From Mauremys mutica (lineage: Eukaryota; Chordata; Testudines; Geoemydidae), in contig NC_059075.1 in the NCBI RefSeq assembly GCF_020497125.1, positions 104,137,222 through 104,201,221 on the forward strand: a stretch of DNA of 64,000 bases, in the 5' to 3' direction. This document shows, in pieces, positions 11,577 to 24,814 of the stretch; positions within the stretch are counted from its first letter, which is position 1; the number at the start of each line of letters is the position of its first letter. The notes beneath the pieces were generated by a model. That model was not told where the DNA came from. It saw nothing but the letters and a program-made list of their open reading frames with translations, and did no database searches. The translations under genes were made by a program, and so were the position numbers.

Positions 11577-12424
11577 CTGTGAAGGAAAACATGCATCACT
11601 ATTTAGATAGTCTGTACTCAGCGGTCAAAAATATTTACAATATAATGAGTATATAATATAAACTAGTATTTGACATTATCATGGCATTTCCTATGCTTAG
11701 AATAGGAGAAATTCACAAATACTGTGGTAAATTTAACTACTGCAGCCAATATATTTGTATTTTTTTTATGGTGCCCACAGTATATTGCACTCCAGATTGT
11801 CAAAATACAGAGCAACTATCAAATCACTGTATGAATAGATTATTGGCTTATACATTGCATTGCACTGTCAATAGGAAGTACAATTTTTGTTCCTGGTACT
11901 CTTTTGGTGCAATAGGTAGCAACTGTGCCACTTCTGACATATCGTCCACTCAATAACATTCCAAAATAATTACAATCATGATTACAGTAACAGAAGCATT
12001 TTGAGACAGGAGTTAACTGTCAGGTTACTGCTGGAAGATCAGATTAATCCCTGGCTTCAACGGAGTCATTCCCTGTATACCCCAGGAATGGATTTGGCCC
12101 ATCCTATTTTGCTATTTCAGGAGAGAATCATTTAAAGGTTCTATTATAAAATTGCAGGACTACAGTTTCTCCTCTGGTAAAAAACAACAAGGAAAGGAGA
12201 GAGGGGTCGGAAGGGTGACAAGTTTTTATACTGATATTTTCTTGTAATCATCTCTTCGATGAGCCAGGGTTTGTGATCTAACAGAAAGGGAAAGGAATGG
12301 GGTTGCTTAGGTCAGGAACCTGCAGAGAATGGTCCCAAAAGCTGCAGAGAATGGTCTGAAAAAGCTGCAGATCCCTGATGATAGGGTTAGAGCTGAAATC
12401 TCTTCACATAGTGGGAAAAAAGGT

Positions 12425-12700
12425 GTTCTTGTGATTAAGGCAGTGACCTGGGCTTCAGAATGCCTGGCTTCTATTCCAAGCTCTGCCAATGACTTCCTCT
12501 GTGACCTTTCGACAAGCCACTTGACTCTCTGTGACTCATTCCTCATCTGGGAGATAGGGATAATAATACTGGTTTTATCAATCTTGTTCTTTTAGATTGT
12601 AACCTCTATAGGATGGGGACTGTCTCTTGATATGTATTTGTACAGTGCCTAAATATGATGGGGCCTACAGGTGCTGTTGCAATACAAATAATGAACTGTA
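12425..12700 (+). repeat. MIR-type tRNA-derived SINE
   Basis: The block around CAATGACTTCCTCTGTGACC, CAAGCCACTTGACTCTCTG and CATCTGGGAGATAGGGATAA is the conserved core of MIR SINEs. It is followed by the TTAGATTGTAA...GGGGACTGTCTC tail shared with L2-like LINEs. It is an old, diverged copy. Confidence 0.75.
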
Positions 12701-13265
12701 GTTTCCTCTCTGTCCTCTAGCTGTATGGTCCCTCCTGTGGCATGGTGCCATTGAATTCTCTAATATGGCCAGGTTATTAAGCACAGATGGTTGGGGACTG
12801 GAAAGAATGTGGCTTCTGGCTGGGGTCCACTTTCAGACCGGACATGAATATAAACTAACAACTCTACATAATGACTAATTATCTATTTGGAAGCACAGAA
12901 AGAACCTTGCTTGTTCGTGTCAGAATCAGCTGTGGTCACGTCACAAGCTACTCACCCCTCTATCTAAACTCATTTCCTTGAGCTTTTGTTTTGCCCAATC
13001 TTATTTCACTATCTAAATATAATTGAGAAACAGAGATTAAAAATGTAAAATCTATTGAAAAAAATCAAGAAAATTAATTCCTTTCCCTAAGTTAAATATT
13101 TTTCTCACTGTAGTAAGAGGTGAATTTAGAAAGGTCACAGATTACTCATTTGTATATATTCTAGTAATTTGTTTTAAAGAGCCACTGATTTAATTAAGTA
13201 TTTTGTTCTCAAGCTTCCTGCACCCACTAGTGGAAAGGCCTGGGATTTATGCAGTTATGCAATTT

Positions 13266-13416
13266 GTGCAATGTGCAGTGCTGTTGTAGCCATGTTACAA
13301 CATCCTAGGATATTAAAAAGACAAGGTGGGTGAGGTAATATCTTTTAGTGGACCAACTTCTATTGGTGAGAGAGAGAGAATCTTTCAAGAGCACACGGAG
13401 TTTTTCTTCAGGTCAC
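13266..13416 (-). repeat. Penelope-like or LINE 3' end fragment
   Basis: Read on the minus strand this gives TGACCTGAAGAA... then AATAGAAGTTGGTCCA and GATATTACCTCACCCACCTT, a common reptile repeat terminus. A diverged relative is at 24815-24925. Assignment to a Penelope-like family is tentative and from memory. Confidence 0.45.
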
Positions 13417-13850
13417 TCTGTACAATACCGGTAGTTAACCCACAAGAATGGGAAAGACATCTGCTTGTTATCATTACTGAACATAGCACTCTCTCAAATC
13501 TCTTTTAAGAGGGGCATTAGGCATATTAGGGATGGATTTATTAGTGGGGGAACTCTATATCCTAGTAAAGAGGACTGGGAAGAAGTTGGTAAAGTACAAG
13601 TAGGAGCTAGTGAGGAACACACACATGTAAAAGAAAAAAGTCCTATTTAAATATAACACATGAAGGCAAGCAACAGAATATTGGCAAAATGCACAAGTGC
13701 TTATATACAAATGCTAGAAGTCTAAATAATAAGATGGGGGAATTGGAGTGCCTGGTATTAAATGAGGATATTGATATAACAGGCATCACGGAAACTTGGT
13801 GGAATTAAGATAATCAATGGGACACAGTAACCAGGGTACAAAAATATATA

Positions 13851-13954
13851 TAGGGTGACCAGATGTCCCGATTTTGGGATCTTTTTCTTATATAGGCTCC
13901 TATTATCTGCCACCCCCTGTCCCGATTTTTCAGATTTGCTATCTGGTCACCCAA
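13851..13954. mobile_element. hAT-type MITE (short family, copy 1)
   Basis: The left terminus is TAGGGTGACCAGA; the right is TCTGGTCACCCAA. It is flanked by perfect 8-bp duplications AATATATA (13843-13850 and 13955-13962). The other LINE copy lacks it at the matching place near 36615, giving an empty site for comparison. A second copy lies at 51257-51380. Confidence 0.85.
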
Positions 13955-16271
13955 AATATATAGGAATGAAAGAGTGGGTCACATCAGTGAGAGAGTGGCA
14001 CTATATGTGAAAGAAATCACAGAGTCAAATGAGTGTCAAAAATCTTAAATGAACCAAAGCATCATAGAACCATGGATAGAAATTCCATGTTTGAATAATA
14101 AGAGTATAGTAAAAGGAATATACTACCGACCACCTGATGAGAATGGCTACAGTAACTATGGTCAGGGAGATTAGAGAGGCTACAAAGACAGAAACTGCAA
14201 AAATAATGGGGGATTTCAAGTATTCTCAAATTGACTGGGTATATATCATCTTAGTAAGAGATGCTGAGACAATATTTCTATATACATTAAATGACTGCTT
14301 CATGGAGCAGCTTGGAACCCACAAGGAAAGAGGCAATACTTGATTTAGTCTTAAGTGGAGCACAGGATCTGGCCCAAGAGGTGAATGTAGCTGACCTGCT
14401 TGGTAATAGTGATCATTAACATCCTTGTAGGGGAAAAATTCCAATGAAACCCACTACAGTAGCATTCAACTTCATAAAGGGAGACTACACAAAAATGAAG
14501 CTAGTTAAACGGAAATTAAAAGGAACAGTTGCAAGGGTGAAATGCCTGCAAACTGCATGAAGACTAGTTAAAAACATCATAATAGATGTTTTTAAACTAA
14601 ATGTATACTCCAAATTAACACACACACACACACGGTAAGAGGACCAAAAAATGCCACCTTGGCTAAACTATAGAGTAAAAGAGGTGGTTAGAGGCAAAAA
14701 GGCATCGTTTAAAAACTGGAAGTCAGATCCTAGTGAGGAAAACAGAAAGAAGCATAAGCTCTAGCAAGTCAAATGTAAAGTATAATAAGGCAATCCAAAA
14801 AAGAATTTGAAGAGCAACTAGCCTTCAAAACAAGAAGCCTGCCAGTCAGTGGGACCATTGGATGATCAAGCAGCACTCAAGGACTCTTTATATTGGTCTT
14901 TGCTGCAGAGGATATGGGATATGGAGACCCCCCCACAGCTATGTCATTCTTTTTATGTGACAAATCTGAGGAACTGTCCCAGATTGAAGTGTCAATAAAG
15001 GAGGTTTTAGAACAAACTGATAAATTAAAACAATACTAAATCACCAGGACCAGATGGTGTTCACCCCAGAGTTCTGAAGGAACTCAAATATGAAATTGAA
15101 GAACTACTCACTGTGGCATGTAACCTATTGCTTAAATGAGCCTCTGTACCAGATAACTGAAGAGTAGCTGACATAACATCAATTTTTTAAAAAATCTCCA
15201 GAAGCGATTCTGGCAATTACAGGCCAGTAAGCATAACTTCAGTACCAGACAAACTGGTTGAAACTATAGTAAAGAACAATATAAAGCAGACACCAATAAA
15301 CATGGTATGTTGGGGAAGAATCAACACAGCTTTTGTTAAGGGAAATTATACCTCACCAATTTATCAGAATTGTTTGAGGATGCCAATAAGCATGTGGACA
15401 AGAGTGATCCAGTTGATATAGCATACTTGGACTTTCAGAAAGCCTTTGACAAGGTCCCTCATTAAAAGCTCATAAGCAAATTAAGCAGCTATGGGGTAAG
15501 AGGGAGGGTCCTTTCATGGGTCAGTAACTGGTTAAAAGATAGAAAACAAAGTGTAAGAATAAATGGCCAGTTTTTACAATGGAGAGAGAGGTAAATAGCA
15601 GGTTCTTCCAAGGATCTGTACTAGGACCTGTGATATTCAATATATTCATAAATGATCTGGAAAAGTGGGTCAACAGTGGCATGGAAAAATTTGCAGATGA
15701 TACAAAATTATTCAAGATAGTTAAGTCCTAAGCTCACTGCAAAGAGCTACAAAGGGATCTCACTAAATTGGGCCATTACGTCACAAAATGGCAGATGAAA
15801 TTCAATGTTGAAAAGTGCAAAGTCATGCACATTCTCTGAAAACATTCTCTCAGGGTTCAGTGGCAGTCAAAAAAAGGTAACAATGGTACCAACTATTAGG
15901 AAAGAGATAAATAATAAAACAGAAAATATCACAATGCTACCATATAAAACCATGATACACCCACACCTTGAATACTGTGTGCAGTTCTGGTCACCCCATC
16001 TCAAAACAGATATATTAGAATTGGAAAAGGTGCAGAGAAGGGCAACAAAAATGAGTTGGGGTATGGAACAACTAAAAAGACGAGGACTGTTCAGCTTAGA
16101 AGAGACATCTTAGCGGGGATATGACAGAGGTCTATGAAATCATGCATGAGATAGAGGAAGTGAATAGGGAAGTGTTATTAACCCTTCACATAGAACTAAC
16201 AGTCACCTGATGATATTAATAGGCAGTTTTAAAACAAAACAGTAGGTTTAAAACAAATATAAAGAAGCACT

Positions 16272-16273
<2 letters not shown>

Positions 16274-16326
<53 letters not shown>

Positions 16327-16335
16327 ACGCGCGCG
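16274..16335. repeat. Compound (TC)n(AC)n(GC)n microsatellite
   Basis: About 14 TC units pass into about 13 AC units and end in GCGCGCG, all within the 3' UTR of the LINE. A smaller (AC)8 run is at 14618-14633 in the same element. Confidence 0.95.
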
Positions 16336-18439
16336 AGCAAACTGTGCAACTCATTACCACAGGCTGTTGTGAAGGCAAAAGTATAAATGGGTTCAAAAAG
16401 GAATTAGATAAGTTCACGGAGGAAGGTCCATCAATGGCTATTAGCCAAGATGGTCAGGGAGGCAACCCCATGTTCCAGGCGTCCTTAAACTTCCAATTGC
16501 AAGAAGCTGGGACTGGATGACAGGGCATCGATCATTTGATAATTGCCCTGTTCTGCTCATACTCTCTGAAGCATCTGGCACTGGCCATTATCAGAGACAT
16601 GATACCGGGCTAGATGGACCACTGGTCTGACTCAGTATGAGCATTCTTATGTTCTTATATTTTTGCTTGGCAGAATTTGATTTTTATGGGGGGTTTATTA
16701 TTTTTATAGCTATCTATATTTGTAAGCATTCTTTTCAATTATTGATTTACATATTCACAGTTCAAAATTATGGGTTCTAAGCATTTTTTCAATTTTTATT
16801 GATTTAAATTTTCACAGTTATAGAAAATTAAAAGAGGTCACACAATAATTAACGTTTTTATCTCAATTTCTGCTATCATTAAAGTTCTAGAACAGTTAAA
16901 ACCTCAATTGTTAACATCACCTGCCATAATATACAAAGTAAATATCCTAAAATCAAACTCTAAGAAGTTCTCAAGCAGTATTTTCTTACTTTGCCTATCT
17001 GTACATTTCAAATATTACTGATGGAAATATTTTTTTCCAGTTCATGTGTGTACAGTGAAGTTGATGTTTACTGACATTTACTGATAAAAATCTACTTTTT
17101 CCAAGCCTAAGCATATTATAAGATACCTCATTGCATCTATCATAGGTAAATATCAGTAGTTTCGTAATACTAAAGAAAGAGGTTAACCTCAATTTTTATT
17201 TATATCCATGCCTGTCTTTTCCTCTCACCAGGCTTAGTCAATGTTCAGACAGTAAAAATATTCCCAAGTTATTTTATCTTCTCCTGCGGAATATCCTCAT
17301 TTGACCCTCAAACAGTTTTGGCTGACTCCTTGGCTGTCATTTTTTGGACATGAACTCCCAGAAGGATTTAATGTGCTGTTAGACATTGGTAGACTATCCT
17401 TCCTGTTTTCAAATATTAAAAAAGATCTTTAATGAATCCTGAAAATGTACTCCATTTTTTCATGTTCTGTATGTTTAAAAAATGAATTTGTCATGTTAAT
17501 GTAGCTCTAATTCTTATTTAGAATGTTTGCAATAATGAATATTGCATATATTTATATTTCCAGGCAAAAACTTGGTTAAAGCTAGAATTAAATTGTAAAT
17601 ATTGATCAATAATTAGGCAATTTTTTTAAAAAAGAAAATGATTCCTCCTCCCCCACACAAAACAACCAAAAAATGTTTAAAAGCCTGGAAAATTCAAAGT
17701 TACGTTTACATTTTAAAAAAAGATAAAATGAAATGTTTGTGCTCAAGTTCAAAACAACCTTAACTCTGTCCCCCATGACCTTTCTGCTGCACAGTTGTCA
17801 CATGTATGAAATATGGAGAAATTTTGATGCAGGACCTTTGATAAGGAATGTCTTTCTAAGGCCTTTAAGAAATTTGCATCCTAGAGCTCTGGGTTTCTTA
17901 AATCCACTAAGCCACTGTATTTGAAATTTACCTGTGGTAGTTTTGAAGTACATAGATTTGGTTTTTGTGCATGTGTAAGCAGAGAACCCAGCAAAGTTTG
18001 GTCATGGATAGACCCTCTTTTGCTGCAGACTGCCCACCGGCAATATTCTCCTCCAGTGTATGATTGTAACAGTGACCTATCCAACTGATTCACTTGTGGG
18101 TAGAGGGAAAATTGTTGTTGTAGTCAGGACTGGAGGTGAAATCCTGATTTTATAGAAGTCTATGGGAGTTTTGCCAGTTATTTCAATGGGGCCAATTAAT
18201 TTCTTTAAATGAAACTATTTTAAACAAACAAACAAACAAAAGGATGCATTACCATTGTCAGGCAAATGTGGTATATTGAAGTGTTTTTAAAAGAAATGTA
18301 TTTCCGAGTTCAGGTATTGCAGATGAGTTGGATTCTGTCAAAAGCATTGTCCTTGGACAAAGGGAAACAGAACTGAGAAAAAAGGAAATTAACTGAACAC
18401 CTTAAATCTGGGATCAGGTACTGTGCTTTTCCATCTGCA

Positions 18440-18659
18440 GATGCTACAATGCTAATGGGAGAGCATCTCTCATTGGCATAGTTAATCCACCTCCGTGAGA
18501 GGCTATAACTATGTCAATGGGAGAAGTTCTCCTGTCAATATAGCGCTGTCTACACCAGGGGTTAGGTTGTTATAACTGCATCACTCTGGGGTGTGGATTT
18601 TTCATGCCCCTAAGCAACATAGTTCTGCTGATGTAAGTTTGTAGTGTAAACATGGCCTA
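18440..18659. mobile_element. Harbinger-like MITE, one-ended fragment
   Basis: The right end GTAGTGTAAACATGGCCTA resembles the inverted terminus of turtle Harbinger MITEs (compare GGCCTGGTCTACACT at 9409 and 55222). The matching left terminus is not visible, so the copy is truncated. Confidence 0.5.
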
Positions 18660-18962
18660 AGTTAAAGCAGCAAAGATACAGATACTCCTGACCTGAGGTT
18701 ATAGGAACTTTTTACAACCTCTTTAATTATAGGCTTGGCTCAGCTCAACTCAGAGGGAGAGTAAATGCTTTACAGAAGGCTATGAGACGAAGTAAGATTG
18801 AAGAGGGAATAAAAAAAACCTTGGAATGCTGAAAATTGCTTAGGGTCTCACAGCTTCACCCATCCCCAGAATACTAGGATCCTGCTGAGAATCACCATAG
18901 TTTCATAATGAAACCATTTAGGTAAGAAGCCTGTGATATCTTTCTGTTCTGCAGCCTCATTA

Positions 18963-19229
18963 CCATAGAATCATAGAATATCAGGGTTGGAAGGGACCTC
19001 AGGAGGTCATCTAATCCAACCCCCTGCTCAAAGCAGGACCAATCCCCAACTAAATCATCTCAGACTGGGCTTTGTCAAGCCTGACCTTAAAAAACTCTGA
19101 GGAAGGAGATTTCACCACCTCCCTAGATAACCCATTCCAGTGCTTCACCACTCTCCTAGTGAAAAAGTTTTTCCTAATATCCAACCTAAACCTCCCCCAC
19201 TGTAACTTGAGATCATTACTCCTTGTTCT
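18963..19229 (-). mobile_element. CR1 LINE 3' fragment
   Basis: The copy begins with the ATAGAATCATAGAAT octamer tail and GGTTGGAAGGGACCTCAGG. On the minus strand it reads the last CR1 codons, including [20 protein letters not shown]. It stops abruptly at 19229, the usual 5' truncation. Confidence 0.9.
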
Positions 19230-20268
19230 GTACCGAGGTGTATTTTGCTTGATACGTGGTACTGTGATACAACGTACTATGAAATCACATTGGAAATAAA
19301 GCCATAAGTCAATAAGGGCCTTTTGCAGCACTTTTCTACATTTTTTAGCTGTCTGTTGTTCATAGGAAAAATCCCTATGAAATCACAGATCCAATTAAAA
19401 CAGCAATTAGGCAGTTACTCCTAGTCTGAACCTCCAGGAATTTTTTACAACCCTAAATGATGCACAGCAAGACACTGTGTTGTCCTGAATAAAACCAAAT
19501 ATTTCTGCTTTGCCTTTGGAACTCCCCAACTCCAGTATGATCCTATTACTGTTCCACAGGCAGCAACATAGACTACTTCTGTTGAGTAATCTCAGCTACC
19601 CTAGCCAGCCAATTCTCAAAGTGGAAGTGCTATACAAGCAGGCTTTTTCACCAGTGCAACAACAGGCCCTAAATCAGCTATCTTGCACAAGGTTTTGTAG
19701 CTTGAAGTTCAGCTAATCCTGGATTACTGGGGCTGTACAAGGAATTGTGATGACTTTTCAAATCTGCAGACCCAGGTACAAATGCTAGTTTAATTTGCAC
19801 ACATCATAAAACCATCACATAGCTGGCACTCTCCATTCCAGTGAGGCTTAAGACTGGAAAAAAAGAAAGTGATGCTAGACAGGATTGGGGAGCATAGGCA
19901 GAGTCAGAGGAGGAAGGCTACACAGCACTAAACTCCCCTAGGGAGCCCTCCTCTAGCTGCTGCTATTTGTCTTTCACCCTGACCTCCAAATTCACATTTT
20001 GTAAAAGAGAAAAAATTCTATGGATACTTGAATTGACACATTTTGTAGATATTAGGTTTCTTTAGCTCATTAAGGGCCTAATTATTCAGGGCACACATGC
20101 ATAAACCGAACTCTATTGAATCAAAGGGAAGATCTGCCTGCACAATAAGGAGTATGGGATCAGACCCTAAAGCAGCAGGATCTACAGCAGCTGAGAAATG
20201 GTAAACTCATTAGGAGATAATAATGTACCAGTACATGAGCTCATCAGTGTGATAAGGAAGCAGCTTAC

Positions 20269-20431
20269 TTGATATGGAGGTATAGAGAGCAAAGGCCTTA
20301 AGGCTGGTCATTTCTTTTTGCCGGGTTTCCTCCACACTGCTGTGAAAGATATGTTCCCAGGCATAGAGTTTAAGGAGTTTAATGCCCCGAAGCATCTCAT
20401 TTGTTTTCTTCAGTCTCTCATTGGAATATTC
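20269..20431 (-). CDS. ABCC8: ABCC8 exon 10: cytosolic coupling loop of TMD1
   Basis: The acceptor is TTGCAG and the donor A|GTAAGC. The length is 163 nt, as in human. It reads [20 protein letters not shown], then KLYAWEHIF, then [25 protein letters not shown] is the hallmark of the intracellular loop contacting the NBDs in ABCC transporters. MLRGIKLL and [13 protein letters not shown] follow SUR1 more closely than SUR2. The final base pairs with exon 11. Confidence 0.97.
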
Positions 20432-20591
20432 CTGCAACAATTACATGTAAATTAATTTAAGGAGGATTACTAGAGCACCTTAGAATGAGGATCTGTGTCA
20501 TTGTGTAAACTGCCTGCAGTCCCCAGCTGGTTGCATACAGTAATCAGTCAATAATATTTTCAATGGCTCTGCCTACTCAACTGTCCCTTTC

Positions 20592-20705
20592 TAGGGGTGT
20601 GATTTTCAGAAGTGTCTAGGTGACTTAGGAGCACAAAGTCCCACTGACTTTCAATGGGACTGGTGCTCCTAAATCACCTAGCTGCTAATGAAAATCTCAC
20701 CCCTA
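20592..20705. repeat. Near-perfect palindrome, 114 bp
   Basis: The outer arms are TAGGGGTGTGATTTTCA and TGAAAATCTCACCCCTA. Inner arms (AGGTGACTTAGGAGCAC / GTGCTCCTAAATCACCT and GTCCCA / TGGGAC) continue the symmetry. It is probably an old MITE; no duplication is seen at its edges. Confidence 0.7.
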
Positions 20706-21442
20706 CAGGGGCTTTCAGACACACCCAGGGGTTGGCATGACTTCTAGTGCCAAGAATGTTTGCTGAATTTTCACTGTGTAATGAAATATCCCCACATAAA
20801 GTAAATCTCAGTAGCTGCTGACAATCTGAAATAAACATTTTTACATGGTAATTAAAAGCCACACAGACTGCCACTGTATAATGTGCTAGTAATGATGTAC
20901 TAAATTGAACACATATGTTGTTTCGTAATTCGTTTCTTTTTCTCCAAGGCAACCCATTATTGATCAGATATGAGGATGGAGGCCACACACATTTCTAGAG
21001 GAGTTGATACTATGGAAGGTATTTGGAGGTGGGGATACTTATGTATAACTCCCATTAATACTCAGTGCTACTTGTGCATACTCAGGGCAAAGTAGATCTC
21101 AGGGAGCAAATCTTGTCCCCTGACCCCCTAAATGGGCTCACATGGCTGGAGAGGCAATGAAATAGTGATTCAACTGAGTATAGGGACAGGCTTCAGAGGG
21201 GGGCTCCACATTCTTTGTGCTGTGAAGCACTGATCCGTGCCAACTTGGGCTGCAGCAATGCAGGTGATTGGGTGGGGGGAGAATATAAGTGCAAGTCCAG
21301 GGCAGGGTTAAGGGATGACCAGTGGCTATGCAAACTATGGGGTTCTACTGACCAAACCCCCACATGTATCATGTTGCGTGGCTGCTAGTACTTTTCAGAG
21401 GCTACAGTAATAGCCAGGTGTGTTTGCACCGATACTCTGTGA

Positions 21443-21599
21443 CAGTGGCGCTGGAACATTTTTAATAGTGGGCGTGCTGAAAGCCAGCCCCCTTATCCCT
21501 GTCCACCCCACAGAGCTGGGGCCCCAAGCATACGTGGCTGGCAGCCGGGACCTCAGGATTCTGCAGCAATCCCCCGCACCACTAGTTCCTGCGCCTATG
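21443..21599. mobile_element. hAT-type MITE with perfect 8-bp duplication
   Basis: The ends are CAGTGGCGCTGGAAC and GTTCCTGCGCCTATG, imperfect inverted copies. The flanks carry identical CTCTGTGA at 21435-21442 and 21600-21607. Confidence 0.8.
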
Positions 21600-22011
21600 C
21601 TCTGTGACTTGGTTCTGAGCCCCTGTAGGAGTCCTTCTCTCTATGCCCTCCCTCCCCCACAACTAGGTTCATTTTTGGGGGCTTTGTGTGGGATGAGCAT
21701 TTGGCTCTATTATGTACAATAGCATTTCAGTGGACACAATGATCATTGACTGAGTTTTAATTTATAAGACAGGAAAGGAGAAGAATGATCAAATCTCAAG
21801 TTACTGTAAAGAGAAAAAAACCCCAACCATTTAAGAGAATAATTCTAAGACAAATTGTGTCCTTGCTGCTTGTCTTTTCATCACTTTCACATCCTGCCTT
21901 TGACATACTAGAATGTTACAAAATCTTTGACAGGCAGTATTTGGTCAATGTCATAGGCTTAGCTTTGCAATTCTAAATGCAGATGAATGAAGAAATACCA
22001 GAGATACTTAC

Positions 22012-22146
22012 CAATGTGCTTCTTTGGGCCTGTGAGAGTTTCGTTGCCACAAAATACTGGACAGGTGCAAGAACTATGATCACTACTGCTCCAATTAAGG
22101 CACTGATTCCAAGCAGGTAGTAGAGCAGAAGCACACCTACAATAAT
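22012..22146 (-). CDS. ABCC8: ABCC8 exon 9: TMD1 helix
   Basis: The acceptor is CATCAG and the donor is G|GTAAGT. The length is 135 nt, as in human. It reads [20 protein letters not shown], then [12 protein letters not shown] and [13 protein letters not shown]. This is a membrane helix pair and the start of the following cytosolic loop. LSQAQRSTL is the SUR1 form; SUR2 has AEAQKSTL. Confidence 0.97.
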
Positions 22147-24814
22147 CTGATGTAAGAAAGGGTGAAAAGACAAGGAATTACCTCATTGTAGACGCACAGC
22201 AAAGAATAAGCAGACAGTGAAGGCCATAAATGCCCCTGGATTGTGTGCTGAAAAACAGCAATTCACTATGACAAAGCCTGCCTCAGGGTTTCACGTACAA
22301 CCTCAGAAGTTTTGCTTGATATGCTGCATTACCAACCTACCACGTAAAGTGTTTAAAATCCATCAAAACTATGCAATCTCCAAGGAAGGAATGTGGTCTG
22401 AACAAAGATGGGAGGAGCAGAGGTCAAGCCAAAGTACAAAAAAAACCCCAAAAAACCCAAACCCAAACCAAACCCATAATTATGGTCAATTTACCCTGCT
22501 CAGAGTCTCATTAACTTACTACTGGTAGAAAAAGCACAGCTTCGTGTGGAAAAATATGGATGTTCCAGTGTGATTCCAAATAAACATACAGGGATCTTCT
22601 TTCATTGGTGGGCTGTGTGTTTTTAATCTCAGATTGCAAGAAGTTTAGAAAAGCTTGCTGTACATTTCTGTACTGCCTGGATTCCCTGTTATAGATAATA
22701 CCATATACAGAATATGGCAGTGCTCTGTATTGCAACAAAGTACCATAGGTGCTACTGTAATATAAACAATAAAAATAGTTGAAAATCTTTTCATTTGGTA
22801 TTTCTCGCTGTGCTGTTGACAGTTACTACAGCCCTTTCCCCCGCTTGGTGATTGGATGACATGATGTGTACTTTATTATACTTGCTCATATTTTTGTCTC
22901 CCCCCATTTTTTTTTAATTAAGGAGAAACCTATAGCTCCAAGTTTGATCTCAATCTTTCAGTCCATGATGCATGGGAAAAGTCTAATTTCATTCATTGGG
23001 ATTTATACATACAAAAGAGTGGCAGTTTCCCACAATGGAGAACAGTATTAAAGAATGTTAAAAATACAGATGATATTTTACTCATTTTGAATTTAAAGCA
23101 GAGAGCAGGATATTATAGTGTGCAGTGATGGCACTGCTGCAGACAAAGGCCACACTGTACATTATAATGCACAAAGAAATAAGGAACAAAATCATTGGAG
23201 AATTAATGCCACTGAGACTCTCCGCTTCAAATAAACTCAGCTGTAAACTTGTAAGAAGTTTCATGATCCTGTGTGTCAAACACACAGTCTCTTAGTGAAT
23301 GGAAACAGCCGAAAGACAAAATGCTCATTGCCAGTCTATGCTGCAGGTATTGAGGTATAAAACAACAGCGTAGATTGGAGAGGAGAATTTTGCTCTTAGA
23401 TCCTATAAACATCATTATAAACGTAACCCATCAGTCAAGACATTCCCAGTAATGATGTACTAATGTACAAATGTGTGAACAATTTGGGCTACTGACATTC
23501 TATCCAACACAGATTATATAAACTAAACTCTAACCTTCCACATAAAGTCAGGGCATAGGACATACAATTAGAAAATCAATTTCATGTGCCATTCTCCTTA
23601 AGTTAATTACAAATATAATGTAGTAATTTCCCTAATACTTTGCCTAATGTTCTCTCTGTCTGGGCTCATTCCTATAATGCTTACACACGTATAACTTCCA
23701 CTGATATCAGAGTTACGTTCACATTAGGAGAGTAGGATGAAGACCAAGCCCATAGCTTCCACTGATATTAATGGGAGTTATGCGTGCATATGGAGAGGAA
23801 AATAGACTCTTTATTTTTCCCATTAGAGTCTGATCTTATTCAATGGGTTAATGTAAAGCTTCCTTTGACCCTTTGCACCCACCCCCTGCCCCAAATAATC
23901 CTTTGGTGCATCTCTACAGATTATTTAAAATGTATTAAAGTTGACAATGCATACTTTTAAAAATACCCTGCAGTGTTTACTTAGAAAAATACAATGTCAT
24001 GAAAGGTATAAAGGAGGAATAGTACATGCTGGATGGGAATCCTCTAGGAACAAAAGTTAAATATTAATTGAAATACACTTTACAAACTGTTTACAAACTG
24101 ATCCTATAAAAGTCTTCCATGGGCATGATCCATAGCACACTGAAGTCAATGGGATTCTTTCCATTGACTTCAGTAGGGTGTGTTTCAGTGTAGAACTGCC
24201 TCTGAAGACCTCAATGTCAGTTTCTTCCATGGAGCTGTTTGTAGCAAGAGTCCCTAAATCAGTAAGGGGCAGATCTTCCCACCCAAGAGAGAGTCTTGGA
24301 AGGATGTGAATATGCCATAGAACCCTCTGTGAGGAGGAGCCTGGCAGCACAGCTCCAACTAAGGCCAGAAACCCCATGAGTTCATGAAGCCAGTGCAAAT
24401 GCACAGGAACTCCAAGTAGACGGCCCTAACCTTTGTGGACTGCCAAGTTCTCAGGGGATCCACTGACTCTAGGGATGGAACAGAGAGGAGCAGGAAACCT
24501 GTTTATTTTATCTGCCCCAGAGACAAGTTTTGTGGGTGCAAACTTATGAGGTTCACTGTCCAAGCTGTGGGAGTGGCCAGCATCTGGGACAGCAGGACTA
24601 TGATCCTGTACTTTACAGTTGATTAAAAGTGATCCTATCCTCATCTTCTCCCCCATACTGTGATATGAAATGTAAACGTTTTCAATATACAAAGCACGCA
24701 TTGGACAAAAATACCTTTGCAGTACAAGGGTGTGGATATTAGTAGCTGAAACATCTAATTATTATTGCAATGAATTGTAATCCTCATCATATAAGACACC
24801 ACATAATCATGATA

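Larger units (their letters stand above)
13485..16658 (+). mobile_element. CR1-clade LINE, ORF2 remnant (copy 1)
   Basis: A 5'-truncated LINE whose ORF2 is broken by many stops and frameshifts. In order it keeps endonuclease traces (NARSLNNKMGELE, ITETWW, MGDFKYSQIDW), reverse transcriptase traces (LDFQKAFDKVPH and the catalytic FADDTKLF at about 15691-15714), and the downstream HLEYCVQFWSPH block. The 3' end is ...GGACCACTGGTCTGACTCAG and a TTCTTATG-type tail. A 104-bp MITE sits at 13851-13954 and a long dinucleotide run in the 3' UTR. The element at 34560-39925 is a second copy. Confidence 0.88.
11577..20268 (-). other. ABCC8 intron 10
   Basis: This intron is 8692 bp. It contains a MIR-type SINE, a Penelope-like tail, a 3.2-kb CR1-clade LINE with a nested hAT MITE, a Harbinger-like half element and a CR1 tail. 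The stretches 11577-12420, 16660-18440 and 19230-20268 show nothing I can assign; 16660-17730 is strongly AT-rich. Confidence 0.85.
20432..22011 (-). other. ABCC8 intron 9
   Basis: This intron is 1580 bp. It holds a long palindromic element at 20592-20705 and a hAT MITE at 21443-21599. The rest is unassigned. Confidence 0.85.

Noticed and set aside
15805..16113. Separate 102-codon gene
   Set aside because: It encodes HLEYCVQFWSPH and VQRRATKM, which belong to the ORF2 of the broken LINE.
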